Counted from the stretch's first letter, positions 16,890 to 26,000 are shown. The stretch: 64,000 bases of DNA from Terriglobia bacterium (GCA_020073145.1 JAIQFS010000001.1:1-64000), one strand, 5' to 3'. Made by a program: numbers and translations. Notes: generated from the letters alone by a model not told the origin.

Positions 16890-16895
16890 AGTATA
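16890..16895 (-). promoter_or_regulatory. -10-like hexamer TATACT before GT4 gene
   Basis: The minus strand reads TATACT ten bases upstream of the ATG at 16879, with no Shine-Dalgarno sequence between. It fits a leaderless or very short-leader transcript, a spacing repeated at several genes in this window. Confidence 0.4.
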
Positions 16896-16930
16896 GCGAA
16901 GCGAGAGCTTCTCCAGCCGTACAAAGCTCC

Positions 16931-18136
16931 TCATAAATCCAAATTCTTCCAGGCGGCTTCCCAGGTAAATTGCCTCTCGACTAATTGTCGCCCAGCACGG
17001 CCTAGTTTCTCGCGCAGTTGCGGGGAATCGAGCAATTTTGTGACCGCGGCGGCGAACTCCGAGCCGCTGTCGGCCAAAAGTAAATGGCGACCATCCTCGA
17101 CGGGCAGTCCCTCCGCACCCAAGCGGGTCGAGACCACGGGCAATGCGGCGGCCCAAGCCTCTAAGATCTTCAATCGGGTGCCGCTGCCGGCGAGAATAGG
17201 GGCAACTGCAATTTGCGCGTGAGATAGCTCTTGGACGGCGTCGTCGACCGGCCCACGCACCTCAATCCGCTCGTCACCCGAAGTCCACTGCCGGACGGCC
17301 TCCGGGTTCTTGCCCACCAGGCGCCACACCAGGGCGGGCCAACGATCGCGCAGGAGGGGCCAAACCTGCTGGCGGAAGAACCGCACGGCGGAGATGTTGG
17401 GGTGGTACCCCAGATTACCGGAAAATATTACCGCCTGCTGGCGAGTAGCGGAGGGCAGCGGGGGAAGCGGGATGGCATTGGGATACACGGTGACGGAGGC
17501 TTGTGGGGCGCGCGCACGGGCGAGGGCGGCGTCCGGCTCGGACGCGGTCAGAATCCGGGAAAATCGAGGCAGCCACAGCTGTTCCAAAGCCAGCGCCGCC
17601 TTTTCGAATCGCCGGTGGGCGAAACTCACGAAGCCGGTTTCGACGGCGGCGCAGCGGGCGTGCAAAACCGATTCGACATTGTGCAAGTCCATGACCGTAC
17701 AGCCACAGACGGGCGCTACTTGCTGCCAATACGGCGCGCACCAGAAATGCTCGATCACAGCTACTGCATACGATTGGCCGTGGATTGCGGTTTCGAGGAA
17801 GGTGTCAAATCCCGAGAAGCGGTCGAGCAGCGGGGGAACGCGGCGTACCAGCCGGATGGCATTGCGCAGGCCCCGGGGGACGACGCCGCGGCGGTGGGCG
17901 GGCAGGGGGATGACCGAAACCCGGCGGACCAGTCCTGCTGGAAATTGCAACGCCGGATCGGGAGCCCCAGGCTGGCGAAACACGATGACATCGACGTCAT
18001 AGCGCGCGGCCAGGTAGTAAAGCAAGGAAGCGCTGCGGAGCGCGCCGCCGCCGGCGAGCGGGAACGGAGATTCCGGCGTCAGGAAGAGGGCACGCGGCCG
18101 AGGTTCAGTGGGCAAAACGACGCCGCGCCTCCTCAT
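16931..18136 (-). CDS. Glycosyltransferase family 4
   Basis: 401 codons. The N-terminal half starts ALFLTPESPFPLAGGGALRS, typical of GT4 enzymes acting late in exopolysaccharide assembly. DLHNVESVLHARC and FSGNLGYHPNISAVRFF follow, and the donor site contains ILAGSGTRLKILEAWAAALP, in which the usual E.FG is replaced by SGTRLK, as in the Glyco_trans_1_4 subgroup. The start overlaps the preceding glycosyltransferase by 32 bases. The gap to the next gene is 51 bases and carries a possible internal promoter. Confidence 0.85.
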   Translation of the reverse strand: MRRRGVVLPTEPRPRALFLTPESPFPLAGGGALRSASLLYYLAARYDVDVIVFRQPGAPDPALQFPAGLVRRVSVIPLPAHRRGVVPRGLRNAIRLVRRVPPLLDRFSGFDTFLETAIHGQSYAVAVIEHFWCAPYWQQVAPVCGCTVMDLHNVESVLHARCAAVETGFVSFAHRRFEKAALALEQLWLPRFSRILTASEPDAALARARAPQASVTVYPNAIPLPPLPSATRQQAVIFSGNLGYHPNISAVRFFRQQVWPLLRDRWPALVWRLVGKNPEAVRQWTSGDERIEVRGPVDDAVQELSHAQIAVAPILAGSGTRLKILEAWAAALPVVSTRLGAEGLPVEDGRHLLLADSGSEFAAAVTKLLDSPQLREKLGRAGRQLVERQFTWEAAWKNLDL

Positions 18137-19184
18137 AGACCTGGTAGGTTAAACCGGCCGTCCGGTCCCAGGAAAACTCCCGCGCGCGAGCGAGAGAAGC
18201 GGCGCGGCGCGCGGCGAGCCATTCCGGATCGTCGGCGGCCTGCCGCATGGCCCGGACCAGTTGAGCGGGACCCTCGGCGTAGACCGCAGCGTCGCCGCCG
18301 GCTTCCCAGAGAGCGCGGGAGGCGATCACGCACGCGCCGCACTGCATGGCCTCGAGCGCGGGCAGTCCGAAGCCTTCATAGAAGGAGGGGTTGACGACCG
18401 CGAGAGCGCCGGAATAGAGGCCGGCCAATTGCTGGTCGGGGACCTCACCCGCCAGGATCAGCCCGGGCTCTTCCGGGAGTGGGGGAGCGTCGGCGCGGCG
18501 GCGGCCGGCCAGCACCAGATCGATGTCGTGAGTGCGGCGAACCTCACGCCAGGCCTCCACTAACGCCGGAAGGTTTTTGCGCGGTTCGAGCGTGCCGACG
18601 GACAGAAAGTAAGGCCGGCTGGGGGCGGTCCGGACGGGCTGCAGCCACGACGGCGCGGCCGGCGGGATGGCGACGATCCGCGCGGGGCTGAGGCGAAATC
18701 GTTCGATGGCCTGTTTGCGCACGGTTTCGCTGTGGGTGACGACCATGGTGGCGATGCCCAGACCCAATAACACGGGAGTCCGCCAACGGACTCGCTGGGC
18801 GGCGTGGTGCCAGCGCGGGTCCATCCAGGGAGAGAGGTCGTGCAAGCTGAGGACACTGGGGCTGGAACGCAGGTAAGGCACGGCGAAATCGGGTCCGTGG
18901 ATCAGGTCCGCGCGCAAGCGGCGGGCTTCGCGATTCAAGCCCCAGAGCCACCAGCGGCGTTCGGCGGCGTTGCGCGGGCCGCCGCCGCGCTGCAGGTTCG
19001 GCGGACATTCGAGAGGCAGAGCGAACGGCTGATCGGAAGCCAGAAAGAAGGCGTCGTCCGGAAAGCAGCGCGCCAAGGCCAAGCTCAACTCGGCGGTATA
19101 ACGGGCCAGGCCACCGCTGGACAGGCTTAGAGACGCGGCTTCCAACAGCACCCGCATGCCGACCCTGCTTTCATTGGTTTCCAT
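18105..19184 (-). CDS. Glycosyltransferase family 4
   Basis: 359 codons if it begins at 19184; MRVLLEAASLSLSSGGLARY at 19157 is the usual GT4 opening and an equally good start. Visible motifs are LIHGPDFAVP and SLHDLSPWMDP in the acceptor half, then LSVGTLEPRKNLPALVEAW, LAGEVPD and NPSFYEGFGLPALEAMQCG in the donor half. It is the first gene of the minus-strand polysaccharide cluster. The upstream side faces the divergent cupin gene across about 43 bases. Confidence 0.88.
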   Translation of the reverse strand: METNESRVGMRVLLEAASLSLSSGGLARYTAELSLALARCFPDDAFFLASDQPFALPLECPPNLQRGGGPRNAAERRWWLWGLNREARRLRADLIHGPDFAVPYLRSSPSVLSLHDLSPWMDPRWHHAAQRVRWRTPVLLGLGIATMVVTHSETVRKQAIERFRLSPARIVAIPPAAPSWLQPVRTAPSRPYFLSVGTLEPRKNLPALVEAWREVRRTHDIDLVLAGRRRADAPPLPEEPGLILAGEVPDQQLAGLYSGALAVVNPSFYEGFGLPALEAMQCGACVIASRALWEAGGDAAVYAEGPAQLVRAMRQAADDPEWLAARRAASLARAREFSWDRTAGLTYQVYEEARRRFAH

Positions 19185-19213
19185 GGTAGCATCCGAGCCG
19201 CGCGGAATCGGGC

Positions 19214-19219
19214 TAGAAT
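19214..19219 (+). promoter_or_regulatory. -10-like hexamer TAGAAT before cupin gene
   Basis: TAGAAT lies 8 bases before the ATG at 19228, without a ribosome binding site between, fitting a leaderless transcript. Confidence 0.4.
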
Positions 19220-19227
19220 AGCTCCCG

Positions 19228-19575
19228 ATGAAACTCTACAACTGGGAAGCGGTAGAGAGCGAACGGCTGAATCCGCACCTGAGCCGCAAAGTCATCCATA
19301 GCGAGAGCATGACCATCGCGCGGATGGAACTGCGAAAGGGCGCGACGGTTCCCGAGCACAGCCACGTCAACGAGCAGGTCTCGATGGTGGAGGCCGGCGC
19401 CCTGTTATTCCTGATCGGAGGACGCGAACAGGTGGTGCGGGCGGGGGAATCGCTGGTGATTCCGCCCCATGTGCCGCATCGAGTGGACGCGCTGGAAGAC
19501 AGCGCGGTGATCGACCTGTTCTCGCCCGCGCGCGCGGATTGGATTCGCGGCGACGACGCGTATTTGCGGCAGTGA
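19228..19575 (+). CDS. Small cupin-domain protein
   Basis: 115 codons, a single cupin barrel. Motif 1 is seen as RKGATVPEHSHVNEQVSMVE, with the His-x-His and a Glu/Gln typical of the metal site. Motif 2 is seen as PPHVPHRVDALED with its His. Such one-domain cupins include sugar isomerases, dioxygenase-like proteins and ligand binders; the sequence does not decide between them. No signal peptide. It is divergent from the glycosyltransferase cluster. Confidence 0.85.
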   Translation: MKLYNWEAVESERLNPHLSRKVIHSESMTIARMELRKGATVPEHSHVNEQVSMVEAGALLFLIGGREQVVRAGESLVIPPHVPHRVDALEDSAVIDLFSPARADWIRGDDAYLRQ

Positions 19576-19759
19576 AGGCGGGTTCGGAACGGAGTACGAG
19601 GAACGGGCACAGACCGATCGAGGCTGGTGACCAAACTGAGGTGATGCTGGTTGGCGCCAGTGTGCTGGAAGTTCCCACTGGCGAACGGTCGCCGGGGCCC
19701 GGCTTTTGAGGGAACCGGCGGGAGCGGCGAGGCATCCAAAAACGGGAAGGCGGAATGCC

Positions 19760-20563
19760 GTGACCACGGGTTGCTCCAGAGTTCGGTGGTGGGTTCCGCT
19801 GTGTGCGGCCGGAATTCTGTGGCAGGCACCGCTGGGGTCCGGGCAGATCGGGCCCACGGTCCCGCCGCCAGCACCAGCCGGCGCGAACGCGGCGTTGACT
19901 CGCGCGGTCGAACTCTATCACAAGAAGGAATATGGCTCGGCGCTGCCGGTGTTCCGTCAGGTCGCGGCCACGGGCAATCTGGAGGCGATCCTGTACCTTG
20001 GTGTGATGTATGGCAACGGCCAAGGGGTCACCAGGGATTACCGCGAGGCGTTGCAGTGGTTCCGGAAGGCGGCGGAGGCCGGCGACGGCCAGGCCCTGTG
20101 CAACATTGGCGCTCTGTATTTCCAGGGCCTGGGGGTCCATCAGGATTACGCCGAGGCCATGCGGTGGTTTCGGAGAGGGGCGGCGGCGGGCAGCAGCCAG
20201 GCGGCCTTCAACCTGGGCGTCTTCTATCGGGATGGGTTGGGGGTGGCGGTGGACGATGAGGAGGCCCTGACCTGGTTCAAGAAAGCCGCGGATCAAGGCA
20301 ATGACCTGGCGATGAACAGCCTGGGCGTCCTCTATCAGAAGGGGCTGGGAGTTTCGGTGGACGATGGCGAAGCGCTGCGGTGGTTTCGGGCGGCGGCCGA
20401 GGCCGGCAATGACGCCGCCATGTACAACCTCGGCCTGGCCTACGAAGACGGCACCGGTGTTTTCTTGAGCCGGGAGGAAGCGGTGGCGTGGTATCGCAGG
20501 GCAGCGGCCGCGGGCAACGCGGAGGCCAAGGCCGGTCTGTGGCGCCTCGGCGTCGAGAAGTAG
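19760..20563 (+). CDS. Secreted Sel1-like repeat protein
   Basis: 267 codons from GTG at 19760, preferred over the TTG at 19706 because a GGAAGG site and a clean signal peptide (WWVPLCAAGILWQAPLGSGQ) follow that choice. After a proline-rich spacer come at least five 36-residue Sel1/TPR-like repeats of the form A..NLG.LY..GLGV..D..EAL.WFRKAAE.G. These alpha-solenoids mediate protein-protein contacts, usually in the envelope or on export. No partner is evident. The next gene begins about 20 bases downstream and may be co-transcribed. Confidence 0.85.
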   Translation: MTTGCSRVRWWVPLCAAGILWQAPLGSGQIGPTVPPPAPAGANAALTRAVELYHKKEYGSALPVFRQVAATGNLEAILYLGVMYGNGQGVTRDYREALQWFRKAAEAGDGQALCNIGALYFQGLGVHQDYAEAMRWFRRGAAAGSSQAAFNLGVFYRDGLGVAVDDEEALTWFKKAADQGNDLAMNSLGVLYQKGLGVSVDDGEALRWFRAAAEAGNDAAMYNLGLAYEDGTGVFLSREEAVAWYRRAAAAGNAEAKAGLWRLGVEK

Positions 20564-20584
20564 GCGCGATCGGTGAGGGCGGGG

Positions 20585-21631
20585 ATGCGCCGTTGGGGAA
20601 GTCACGCGGCGGAGTTCGCCATGAACCGATGGGCGATGGCGGCCGCCGGCGTCGCGATGATCGCGGCGCTGGCCGTCGGCGGGTATCGCAACGGCCAGAC
20701 TCCGCTGGGGCCGGGGGCGCGGTTCACAGTGGCGGACCGGGACCGCGCGATGCGGCGCGGCCTGACCTTTCTCTATTCCATCGCACGTCAGCCGGAGACG
20801 TTTGGCGATTGGGGGCATGATCTGCTTTCGGCGTTCGCCAACCTCGCGAGCACCTGCGGGAACCGGGAAATCAGCGACCGGGCGTGGCGGATGGGGCACG
20901 AGCGCGCGCTGGAGTGGCGGCGCGAGCATCCGCGGGTACCCGCCGCTGCCGATGCCGACGACGTGGCGAACCTGGTCTACGGAAGCGACGCGGCGGAACT
21001 GCTGGGCGTGCCCGATCGCCAGATGCACGAGGCGCTTCGGCAAGCCGCCGCGCGTTTTTCCCCGGTAGCCTTCCTGGGCTTCGACCCGGCCCGGGAGCCA
21101 CCGCCCGAGCGCGACCGCTACTCGGTCTACCAGGATGCGCTGATCGTGACCTACACCGGGGATCATTATGGCGTCCGGCTGGGAGGCCATTTCGCGGAGG
21201 TGTTGCGCTGGCTGCCCACGATGCGCCCGTATCCGGCCCGCCCGGACGGCACCGCGGCCTACTACCACGGCATCTACACGGTCACGCATGTGGTCTACAC
21301 GGTGGACGGCTACAACGCCAACCGGATCTCTCCGCGCTGTTTTCCGGAGGAGTTCGCTTACCTGAGAGACAATCTGCCCCAAGCGATTGACGATCACGAT
21401 CCCGAAACGCTCGGCGAGTATCTGGACACGCTGCAGGATTTCGGTTTGACGCTGGCGGATCCGCTGATCCGGCGCGGCGTGGAGTCTCTGCTGGCGGCGC
21501 AAAACCCCGACGGAAGCTGGGGCAATCCGCGGGAGACCGACGCGTACGTGCGCTATCACTCGACCTGGACGGCGCTCAACGGGATCCAGAGTTTCCGCTG
21601 GAACCGCGTGCTGCCGTGCCCGGCGCGGTAG
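20585..21631 (+). CDS. Membrane-anchored protein with prenyltransferase/toroid-like repeat
   Basis: 348 codons from ATG at 20585; GTG at 20573 is an alternative. An N-terminal hydrophobic segment (WAMAAAGVAMIAALAVGGY) acts as signal or anchor. The C-terminal part contains a QW-like repeat, GVESLLAAQNPDGSWGNPRE followed by YHSTWTALNGIQ. This is what one alpha/alpha-toroid helix pair of prenyltransferase, squalene cyclase or lanthipeptide-type domains looks like. No DxDD or DCTA catalytic motif is visible, so enzymatic activity is not supported. It follows the Sel1 gene closely. Confidence 0.6.
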   Translation: MRRWGSHAAEFAMNRWAMAAAGVAMIAALAVGGYRNGQTPLGPGARFTVADRDRAMRRGLTFLYSIARQPETFGDWGHDLLSAFANLASTCGNREISDRAWRMGHERALEWRREHPRVPAAADADDVANLVYGSDAAELLGVPDRQMHEALRQAAARFSPVAFLGFDPAREPPPERDRYSVYQDALIVTYTGDHYGVRLGGHFAEVLRWLPTMRPYPARPDGTAAYYHGIYTVTHVVYTVDGYNANRISPRCFPEEFAYLRDNLPQAIDDHDPETLGEYLDTLQDFGLTLADPLIRRGVESLLAAQNPDGSWGNPRETDAYVRYHSTWTALNGIQSFRWNRVLPCPAR

Positions 21632-21678
21632 GCATTGGGGGTACAATCGTTCCACAGTTGCAGTAAGGAGGGGAACCC

Positions 21679-22731
21679 GTGAAACGTTGGGGATTCATTC
21701 TGGTGACAGCCGCCGTAAGCCTGCCGGTGTGGGGCGCGGATCAGCCTCTAGTGCTGGCGTCCCAGGGCAGTTTTTTTGTCGGCGGAGAGACCAAGACATC
21801 GCCCACGCTCGGTGGGCCGGGCGCGGCCGGGGCTCCGGCGGCTCCGCAGGACGTGACCATCAACCAGATGTACGTGCAGTATCAGAAACCGGTCAATGCG
21901 GACCGGCACGTTCCGGTGGTGATGGTGCATGGGTGCTGCCTGAGCAGTAAAACGTGGGAGACCACGCCGGACGGGCGGATGGGATGGAACGAATATTTCG
22001 TGCGGAAGGGGCGGTCGGTCTATCTGGCGGACCAGTCGTCGCGGGCGCGCTCGGGCTTTGACGCCACCGTCATCAACGCGGTCAAGTCGGGCGCGGCGCC
22101 GCCCAGCCAGCTCCCCAATATCTTCGCGGCCAGCCATCAAACGTCGTGGACGTTGTTCCGTTTCGGCCCCGAGTTCAACAAGGCGTTTCCGGACGAGCAG
22201 TTTCCGGTGCAGGCGGCGGATGAACTCTACAAGCAGATGATCCCCGATCTCAACGGCACCCTCCCCACGCCCAATCCCACGCTGAAGAACATGGCGGCGC
22301 TGGCGGTGCAACTGAAGGGCGCGGTCCTGATCGGGCATTCCGAATCCGGATTTTTTCCCGAGGAGGCGGCGCTGGAGGACCCATCCGGCGTCAGAGGCAT
22401 CATCTCGATCGAGATGGGCTGCCCCGAGAAGAAGCCGGATGAGCTCGCCAAGCTGGCGAAGATCCCGATCTTGATCATGTTCGGCGACCATCTGGGCGAT
22501 GTTCCGGGGCGTTTTGCCAACACCTGGACCACGAATTTTGACACCTGTCAAAAATTTGTCGGCCAGGTGAAGCAGGCGGGCGGCGATGCGGAGATGATGT
22601 CGTTGCCGGCGATGGGCATCAAGGGCAACAGCCACATGCTGATGCAGGACAAGAACAACCTGCAGCTGGCGGACCTGATCCTGGGTTGGATCGACCAGCA
22701 CGTGGAAAGGACCAAATCCGCGCGGCGGTGA
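21679..22731 (+). CDS. Secreted alpha/beta hydrolase
   Basis: 350 codons from GTG at 21679, with a strong AAGGAGGGG site 6 bases upstream. It has a signal peptide (residues 1-20). The hydrolase core has the oxyanion-side motif VPVVMVHGCCLSS (79-91), the nucleophile elbow GHSES with Ser221, an acidic stretch after strand 6 (ILIMFGDHLGD) and a C-terminal GNSHMLMQD His. This arrangement fits secreted esterases or lipases of the alpha/beta-hydrolase superfamily. Substrate unknown. The SRPBCC gene follows after 3 bases. Confidence 0.82.
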   Translation: MKRWGFILVTAAVSLPVWGADQPLVLASQGSFFVGGETKTSPTLGGPGAAGAPAAPQDVTINQMYVQYQKPVNADRHVPVVMVHGCCLSSKTWETTPDGRMGWNEYFVRKGRSVYLADQSSRARSGFDATVINAVKSGAAPPSQLPNIFAASHQTSWTLFRFGPEFNKAFPDEQFPVQAADELYKQMIPDLNGTLPTPNPTLKNMAALAVQLKGAVLIGHSESGFFPEEAALEDPSGVRGIISIEMGCPEKKPDELAKLAKIPILIMFGDHLGDVPGRFANTWTTNFDTCQKFVGQVKQAGGDAEMMSLPAMGIKGNSHMLMQDKNNLQLADLILGWIDQHVERTKSARR

Positions 22732-22734
22732 ACG

Positions 22735-23268
22735 ATGAGGGGGATGGGCGCACTGTTGGTCGTGCTAGCGGTGGGCGCAGCGCAGGCCGAGGTGGCGGAT
22801 TCGTCGGCCAGCGGGTTTACGGTCAAGGTGACCCTGGATATCCACGCCGCTCCCAGCGCCGTGTATCAGAAGCTGATGCGGGACGTGGGCGCGTGGTGGA
22901 GCCCGGATCACACGTTCTCGCACAACTCCCACAACCTGAGTATCGAAGAACAAGCCCAGGGATGCTTCTGCGAGAAGCTCCCCGACGGGGGCGGCGTACG
23001 CCACATGGAAGTTGTGTACGTGGCGCCGGGCAAAGCGCTGGTGATGACGGGCGCGCTTGGCCCGCTGCAATCGCTGGCCGCCACGGGCAGCATGACGATC
23101 GCGCTGACGCCGGCCAGCGGAGGCACCAAACTGGATGTCAGCTATGCGGTGGCCGGTTATGTTGCCGCGGGGATGAACACCTGGGCGGCGCCCGTGAATA
23201 CGGTCGTGACCGAACAATTCACGCGGCTCAAGAACTACGTCGAACGCGGCGATCCCGCCGCCAAATAA
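22735..23268 (+). CDS. Secreted SRPBCC (START-like) family protein
   Basis: 177 codons with a signal peptide (residues 1-18, ending AQAEV). The mature part has the pattern of polyketide-cyclase/SRPBCC folds: FTVKVTLDIHAAPSAVYQKL then DVGAWWSPDHTFS, a central LVMTGALGPLQSLAATG and GTKLDVSYAVAGY, and a long C-terminal helix. These domains hold hydrophobic ligands in a deep pocket. Tight spacing after the hydrolase gene suggests co-transcription. Confidence 0.8.
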   Translation: MRGMGALLVVLAVGAAQAEVADSSASGFTVKVTLDIHAAPSAVYQKLMRDVGAWWSPDHTFSHNSHNLSIEEQAQGCFCEKLPDGGGVRHMEVVYVAPGKALVMTGALGPLQSLAATGSMTIALTPASGGTKLDVSYAVAGYVAAGMNTWAAPVNTVVTEQFTRLKNYVERGDPAAK

Positions 23269-23286
23269 GGTGACGGCGAACCCCGG

Positions 23287-23409
23287 TCAGACGTGGGTGC
23301 GACGCCGGCCGCGCCCTGCGAACTGGCGGCACACGGTCAACACAGCCAGAAAGAGAAAAAAGCAAGCGACGGCGACGCCCGCGATCGGGTAGGCAATGGA
23401 GTGGTTCAT
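23287..23409 (-). CDS. Possible 40-residue single-span membrane peptide
   Basis: The minus strand encodes MNHSIAYPIAGVAVACFFLF, then LAVLTVCRQF and an Arg-rich tail ending RRRTHV. That is one clear transmembrane segment with a positively charged C-terminus. There is no good ribosome binding site and no recognisable family. It sits alone in the gap between convergent genes. The clean hydrophobic-then-basic pattern is the only support, so it is tentative. Confidence 0.3.
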   Translation of the reverse strand: MNHSIAYPIAGVAVACFFLFLAVLTVCRQFAGRGRRRTHV

Positions 23410-23528
23410 GCTTGGACTCGCTGGACGGCAAACCTGCTCCTGCCAAGAGTAATCAAGTCAAACCGGGAGTTCAATGCTGCCGAAAGCAAGCACGCGGGTG
23501 TGATCCTTGGGCGACACACGCGGTGGCG

Positions 23529-24230
23529 TCAATCGGAGATCAGGCGAATGGAGCCGACGCCTCCCTGGACATCCAGGTGGATGGTGACTTTGGAGTCGCC
23601 GTAGGCGTCGTTGTAATAACGGTTGCCATCCCGGCGCATCCCCGACGCTTTGATCTCGCCGATGCCGCCGTGGGCCTCGGCCTCGACGCCGATGTTGGAC
23701 GGGACGCGGACGGTGGCTTCGCCCACGCCGCCGCGAATGCGGACGTCGTAACTTTCCTTCGGCTGGCCGTGCAGATCAAGATCGAGATGGCCCACCCCCA
23801 TGTCCACCTCGACGGTGCGCAAGATCAGGCCGCCCAGATCCAGGTGGGCCTCGCCGGCGCCAAAGCGAGCCGTGAACTCGATGGGAACTTCGCGGTTGAG
23901 GCGGAGGTCCCATTCGTAGTCGGTTCTTCCGAAGTGGGTGTGGCCGCGCTCGGGCTGAGCGATGGAAAGAGTGCCGCGCCCGGCCGCGTTGGAATAGCGC
24001 ATCTCGGGTTTCCAGGAAGCGACGTTATAGGTGAAGTCGGCGGCGACGAGTTTGTCGGTCCCACTATCGACGCGCAGGTTGCCCGCCCCCATATTGAGGT
24101 CCACACGGACCAACTCGGCCTTATCGCGGTCGATCGTGCGGTACTCATGCTGGGCAGGGCCGGCAGTCTCGACCACGCACCCGGCCAAACACAACAAACC
24201 CGCGAGCGGAAGAACCGATCTGCCGTTCAT
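23529..24230 (-). CDS. Lipoprotein with toast-rack (DUF2154-type) beta domain
   Basis: 233 codons from ATG at 24230. The lipobox LAGLLCLAGC places a lipidated Cys near residue 18. The mature part has regularly spaced beta strands with Gly turns: VRVDLNMGAGNLRVDSG, EFTARFGAGEAHLDLGG, VEVDMGVGHLDLDL, IRGGVGEATVRVP and GGIGEIKASG. This is the periodicity of toast-rack/LiaF-like domains. Envelope stress sensing is known for some relatives; no such role can be shown here. Confidence 0.75.
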   Translation of the reverse strand: MNGRSVLPLAGLLCLAGCVVETAGPAQHEYRTIDRDKAELVRVDLNMGAGNLRVDSGTDKLVAADFTYNVASWKPEMRYSNAAGRGTLSIAQPERGHTHFGRTDYEWDLRLNREVPIEFTARFGAGEAHLDLGGLILRTVEVDMGVGHLDLDLHGQPKESYDVRIRGGVGEATVRVPSNIGVEAEAHGGIGEIKASGMRRDGNRYYNDAYGDSKVTIHLDVQGGVGSIRLISD

Positions 24231-24292
24231 GCAAGCTCCTTTAAACAAACCATACGCGGGGACCGGGGCGGTTGTTCCCGGAAAACACGGGA

Positions 24293-25924
24293 TTAGCGCA
24301 ACCGGTCGTAGACGACTTTGCCGTCCACTACGGTCAGCACCGACTGCAACCGCTTGATGGCCTCATCGGGGACTTTCTGGGGGTCGAAGAAGTCGTCACT
24401 GAGCACGACGACGTCGCCCAGTTTGCCGGGCTCGATCGAGCCCAGTTTGTCTTCTTCGCGGAAAAACCAGCCGTTTTCAGCGGTATAGAGCCGCAAGGCC
24501 TCCTGACGGGTGACTTGCTGCTTATCGTTGATCAGGGTACCGGCGGCGTTCTTGCCGGTCACCATGTAATAGAGGATGAGCCACGGGTCCAGGGTGGAGA
24601 TCTGGGCGGAGTCGGAACCGGCGCCGGCGTGAATGCCGCTATCGAGGATGGTGCGCAAGGGAGGGCCGCTACCGGGGCCGCCGGCCAGGTATTCGAAGGG
24701 ATGGACCGCGATGCCGGCGCCAATGGCCTTAAAGCGATTCAGAGTGGCGAGGTCGATGCGCGGAGCGTGGGCAATGGACCAGCGCAGGCCAGCGATAGGA
24801 GTGCTGGCGTTGACGGCTTCGAAGGTCTGGATGGTGAGTTGATCCTCGGGGGGCGAGAGGCTGTGCTGCTGAAAGGCCCAGCCGTGCTTGGCCACCAACT
24901 GCAAGGCCTCCAGATAATTCGGCGGCGGCGTGGCGGGCCCAAACAGCGGCCACTGCGTAGCGAACTCGCCGATCCCGGAGATCCGCAGGACGTCGTCGCC
25001 CAAACCGGAGAAGGTGTTGAGCAGGCGCTCCTTGAGCAACGGGACGCCGGGTTGGGTGTCCATGCTCAGCAGGAAGAGGCGCAGGCGCGTGGTCATCTGG
25101 TGGCCGCGGTGGAGCGCGAGCACGGCGTCGTACATGTGGAAAGGGTCGGCGCTGGCGAGGCCATCGAAGAGGAAGGCATCCTGGACGTCCGGCGTGCCGG
25201 GAATGACGAACGCGCCCATATCGACGCTGGTGGTGACGCCCATGCGCGCGGCGTAGGCCATGGCGTCCAGAGTGCCGCGCTTTTTATCCTCGAAAGTTTG
25301 CGCGGCACGGAGCGCGTTCAAGGCGGCGAGCGAGGGCGCGTTGGCGGCGATGGCGCCGGTGTCGCTGACGGCGACGCCTTTGGCGGTGAAGAATGCTTTG
25401 CCGAGCGTGTTGGTAGCCGCCGGGCCGGTGAAGGCCTGGAAGAGGAAAACGGGGTGATTGGGCGCCGCAGCGTCGAGTTCCGCCAAGGTGGGGAAGCGCT
25501 TCTCCGCGAACTGCGCGATGTTCCAGCCGCCCATGGCGGTGAGGAACGCGCCGGGGGGCAAGGTCTTGGCGCGGGCCTGGAGCAGCGCCTGCACGTCGGC
25601 GATGGTGGCGGCGGTTTCGAGGCGTGTGTCGTAGCCGGGACGGATGCCGAGCAGGACGATGTGGTTGTGGTTATCGATCAGGCCCGGAACTGCGGTGCGG
25701 CCGTGCAGGTCGATGGTCTGGGTGCACGCGCTGAGTTTCTGCGCGCCGGCAGCGAATCGGCCGTCCTGGATGATCACGGAGGACACGACGGCGTTGCGCG
25801 CGTTCATGGTGTGGATCTTGCCGTTGACCAGGCGCAGGTCGTGGGCATCGGCGCAGGGGCCGGCGGCGTAAGCCGAGGCGGCGCACGTCGCCACTGCGAG
25901 GAGGAGAGAAAGAGGCCGTGTCAT
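24293..25924 (-). CDS. Secreted amidohydrolase (Amidohydro_3 / YtcJ-like), intact copy
   Basis: 543 codons with a signal peptide (residues 1-20). It starts like other members of the family (LRLVNGKIHTMNARNAVVSS), followed by the metal-binding HNH (86-88, GLIDNHNHIVLLG). Later metal or active-site segments are WAFQQHSLS, WSIAHAPR and GSDSAQIS with its Asp. The C-terminus closes the small beta-sandwich (LGSIEPGKLGDVVVLSDDFF). The enzyme hydrolyses C-N bonds of unknown, probably amide or cyclic, substrates outside the cytoplasm. A close paralogue, frameshifted, lies at 26556-28174 with a glutathione peroxidase gene between. Confidence 0.85.
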   Translation of the reverse strand: MTRPLSLLLAVATCAASAYAAGPCADAHDLRLVNGKIHTMNARNAVVSSVIIQDGRFAAGAQKLSACTQTIDLHGRTAVPGLIDNHNHIVLLGIRPGYDTRLETAATIADVQALLQARAKTLPPGAFLTAMGGWNIAQFAEKRFPTLAELDAAAPNHPVFLFQAFTGPAATNTLGKAFFTAKGVAVSDTGAIAANAPSLAALNALRAAQTFEDKKRGTLDAMAYAARMGVTTSVDMGAFVIPGTPDVQDAFLFDGLASADPFHMYDAVLALHRGHQMTTRLRLFLLSMDTQPGVPLLKERLLNTFSGLGDDVLRISGIGEFATQWPLFGPATPPPNYLEALQLVAKHGWAFQQHSLSPPEDQLTIQTFEAVNASTPIAGLRWSIAHAPRIDLATLNRFKAIGAGIAVHPFEYLAGGPGSGPPLRTILDSGIHAGAGSDSAQISTLDPWLILYYMVTGKNAAGTLINDKQQVTRQEALRLYTAENGWFFREEDKLGSIEPGKLGDVVVLSDDFFDPQKVPDEAIKRLQSVLTVVDGKVVYDRLR

Positions 25925-25934
25925 GAGTTTCCTA

Positions 25935-25948
25935 GGTATATCACGCCG
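25935..25948 (-). promoter_or_regulatory. Promoter motif GTGATATACC before amidohydrolase 1
   Basis: The minus strand reads CGTGATATACCTAG starting about 24 bases before the ATG. A near-identical CGTGATATATCTAG precedes the paralogous gene at 28174. The TATACC or TATATC core is only 6-10 bases from the start codon. Confidence 0.4.
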
Positions 25949-25994
25949 CGATGCGCGGGAGTGGCGAGCCTGCCTGACGGTCGCACGAACCGTC

Positions 25995-26000
25995 TATACT
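25995..26000 (+). promoter_or_regulatory. -10-like hexamer TATACT before glutathione peroxidase
   Basis: TATACT ends 7 bases before the ATG at 26008 and no ribosome binding site intervenes, which suggests leaderless transcription. Confidence 0.4.

Noticed and set aside
19367-21655. 762-codon open frame on the minus strand
   Set aside because: It runs opposite the cupin, Sel1 and toroid-like genes, all of which have domain evidence; its product is Arg/His-rich and matches nothing.
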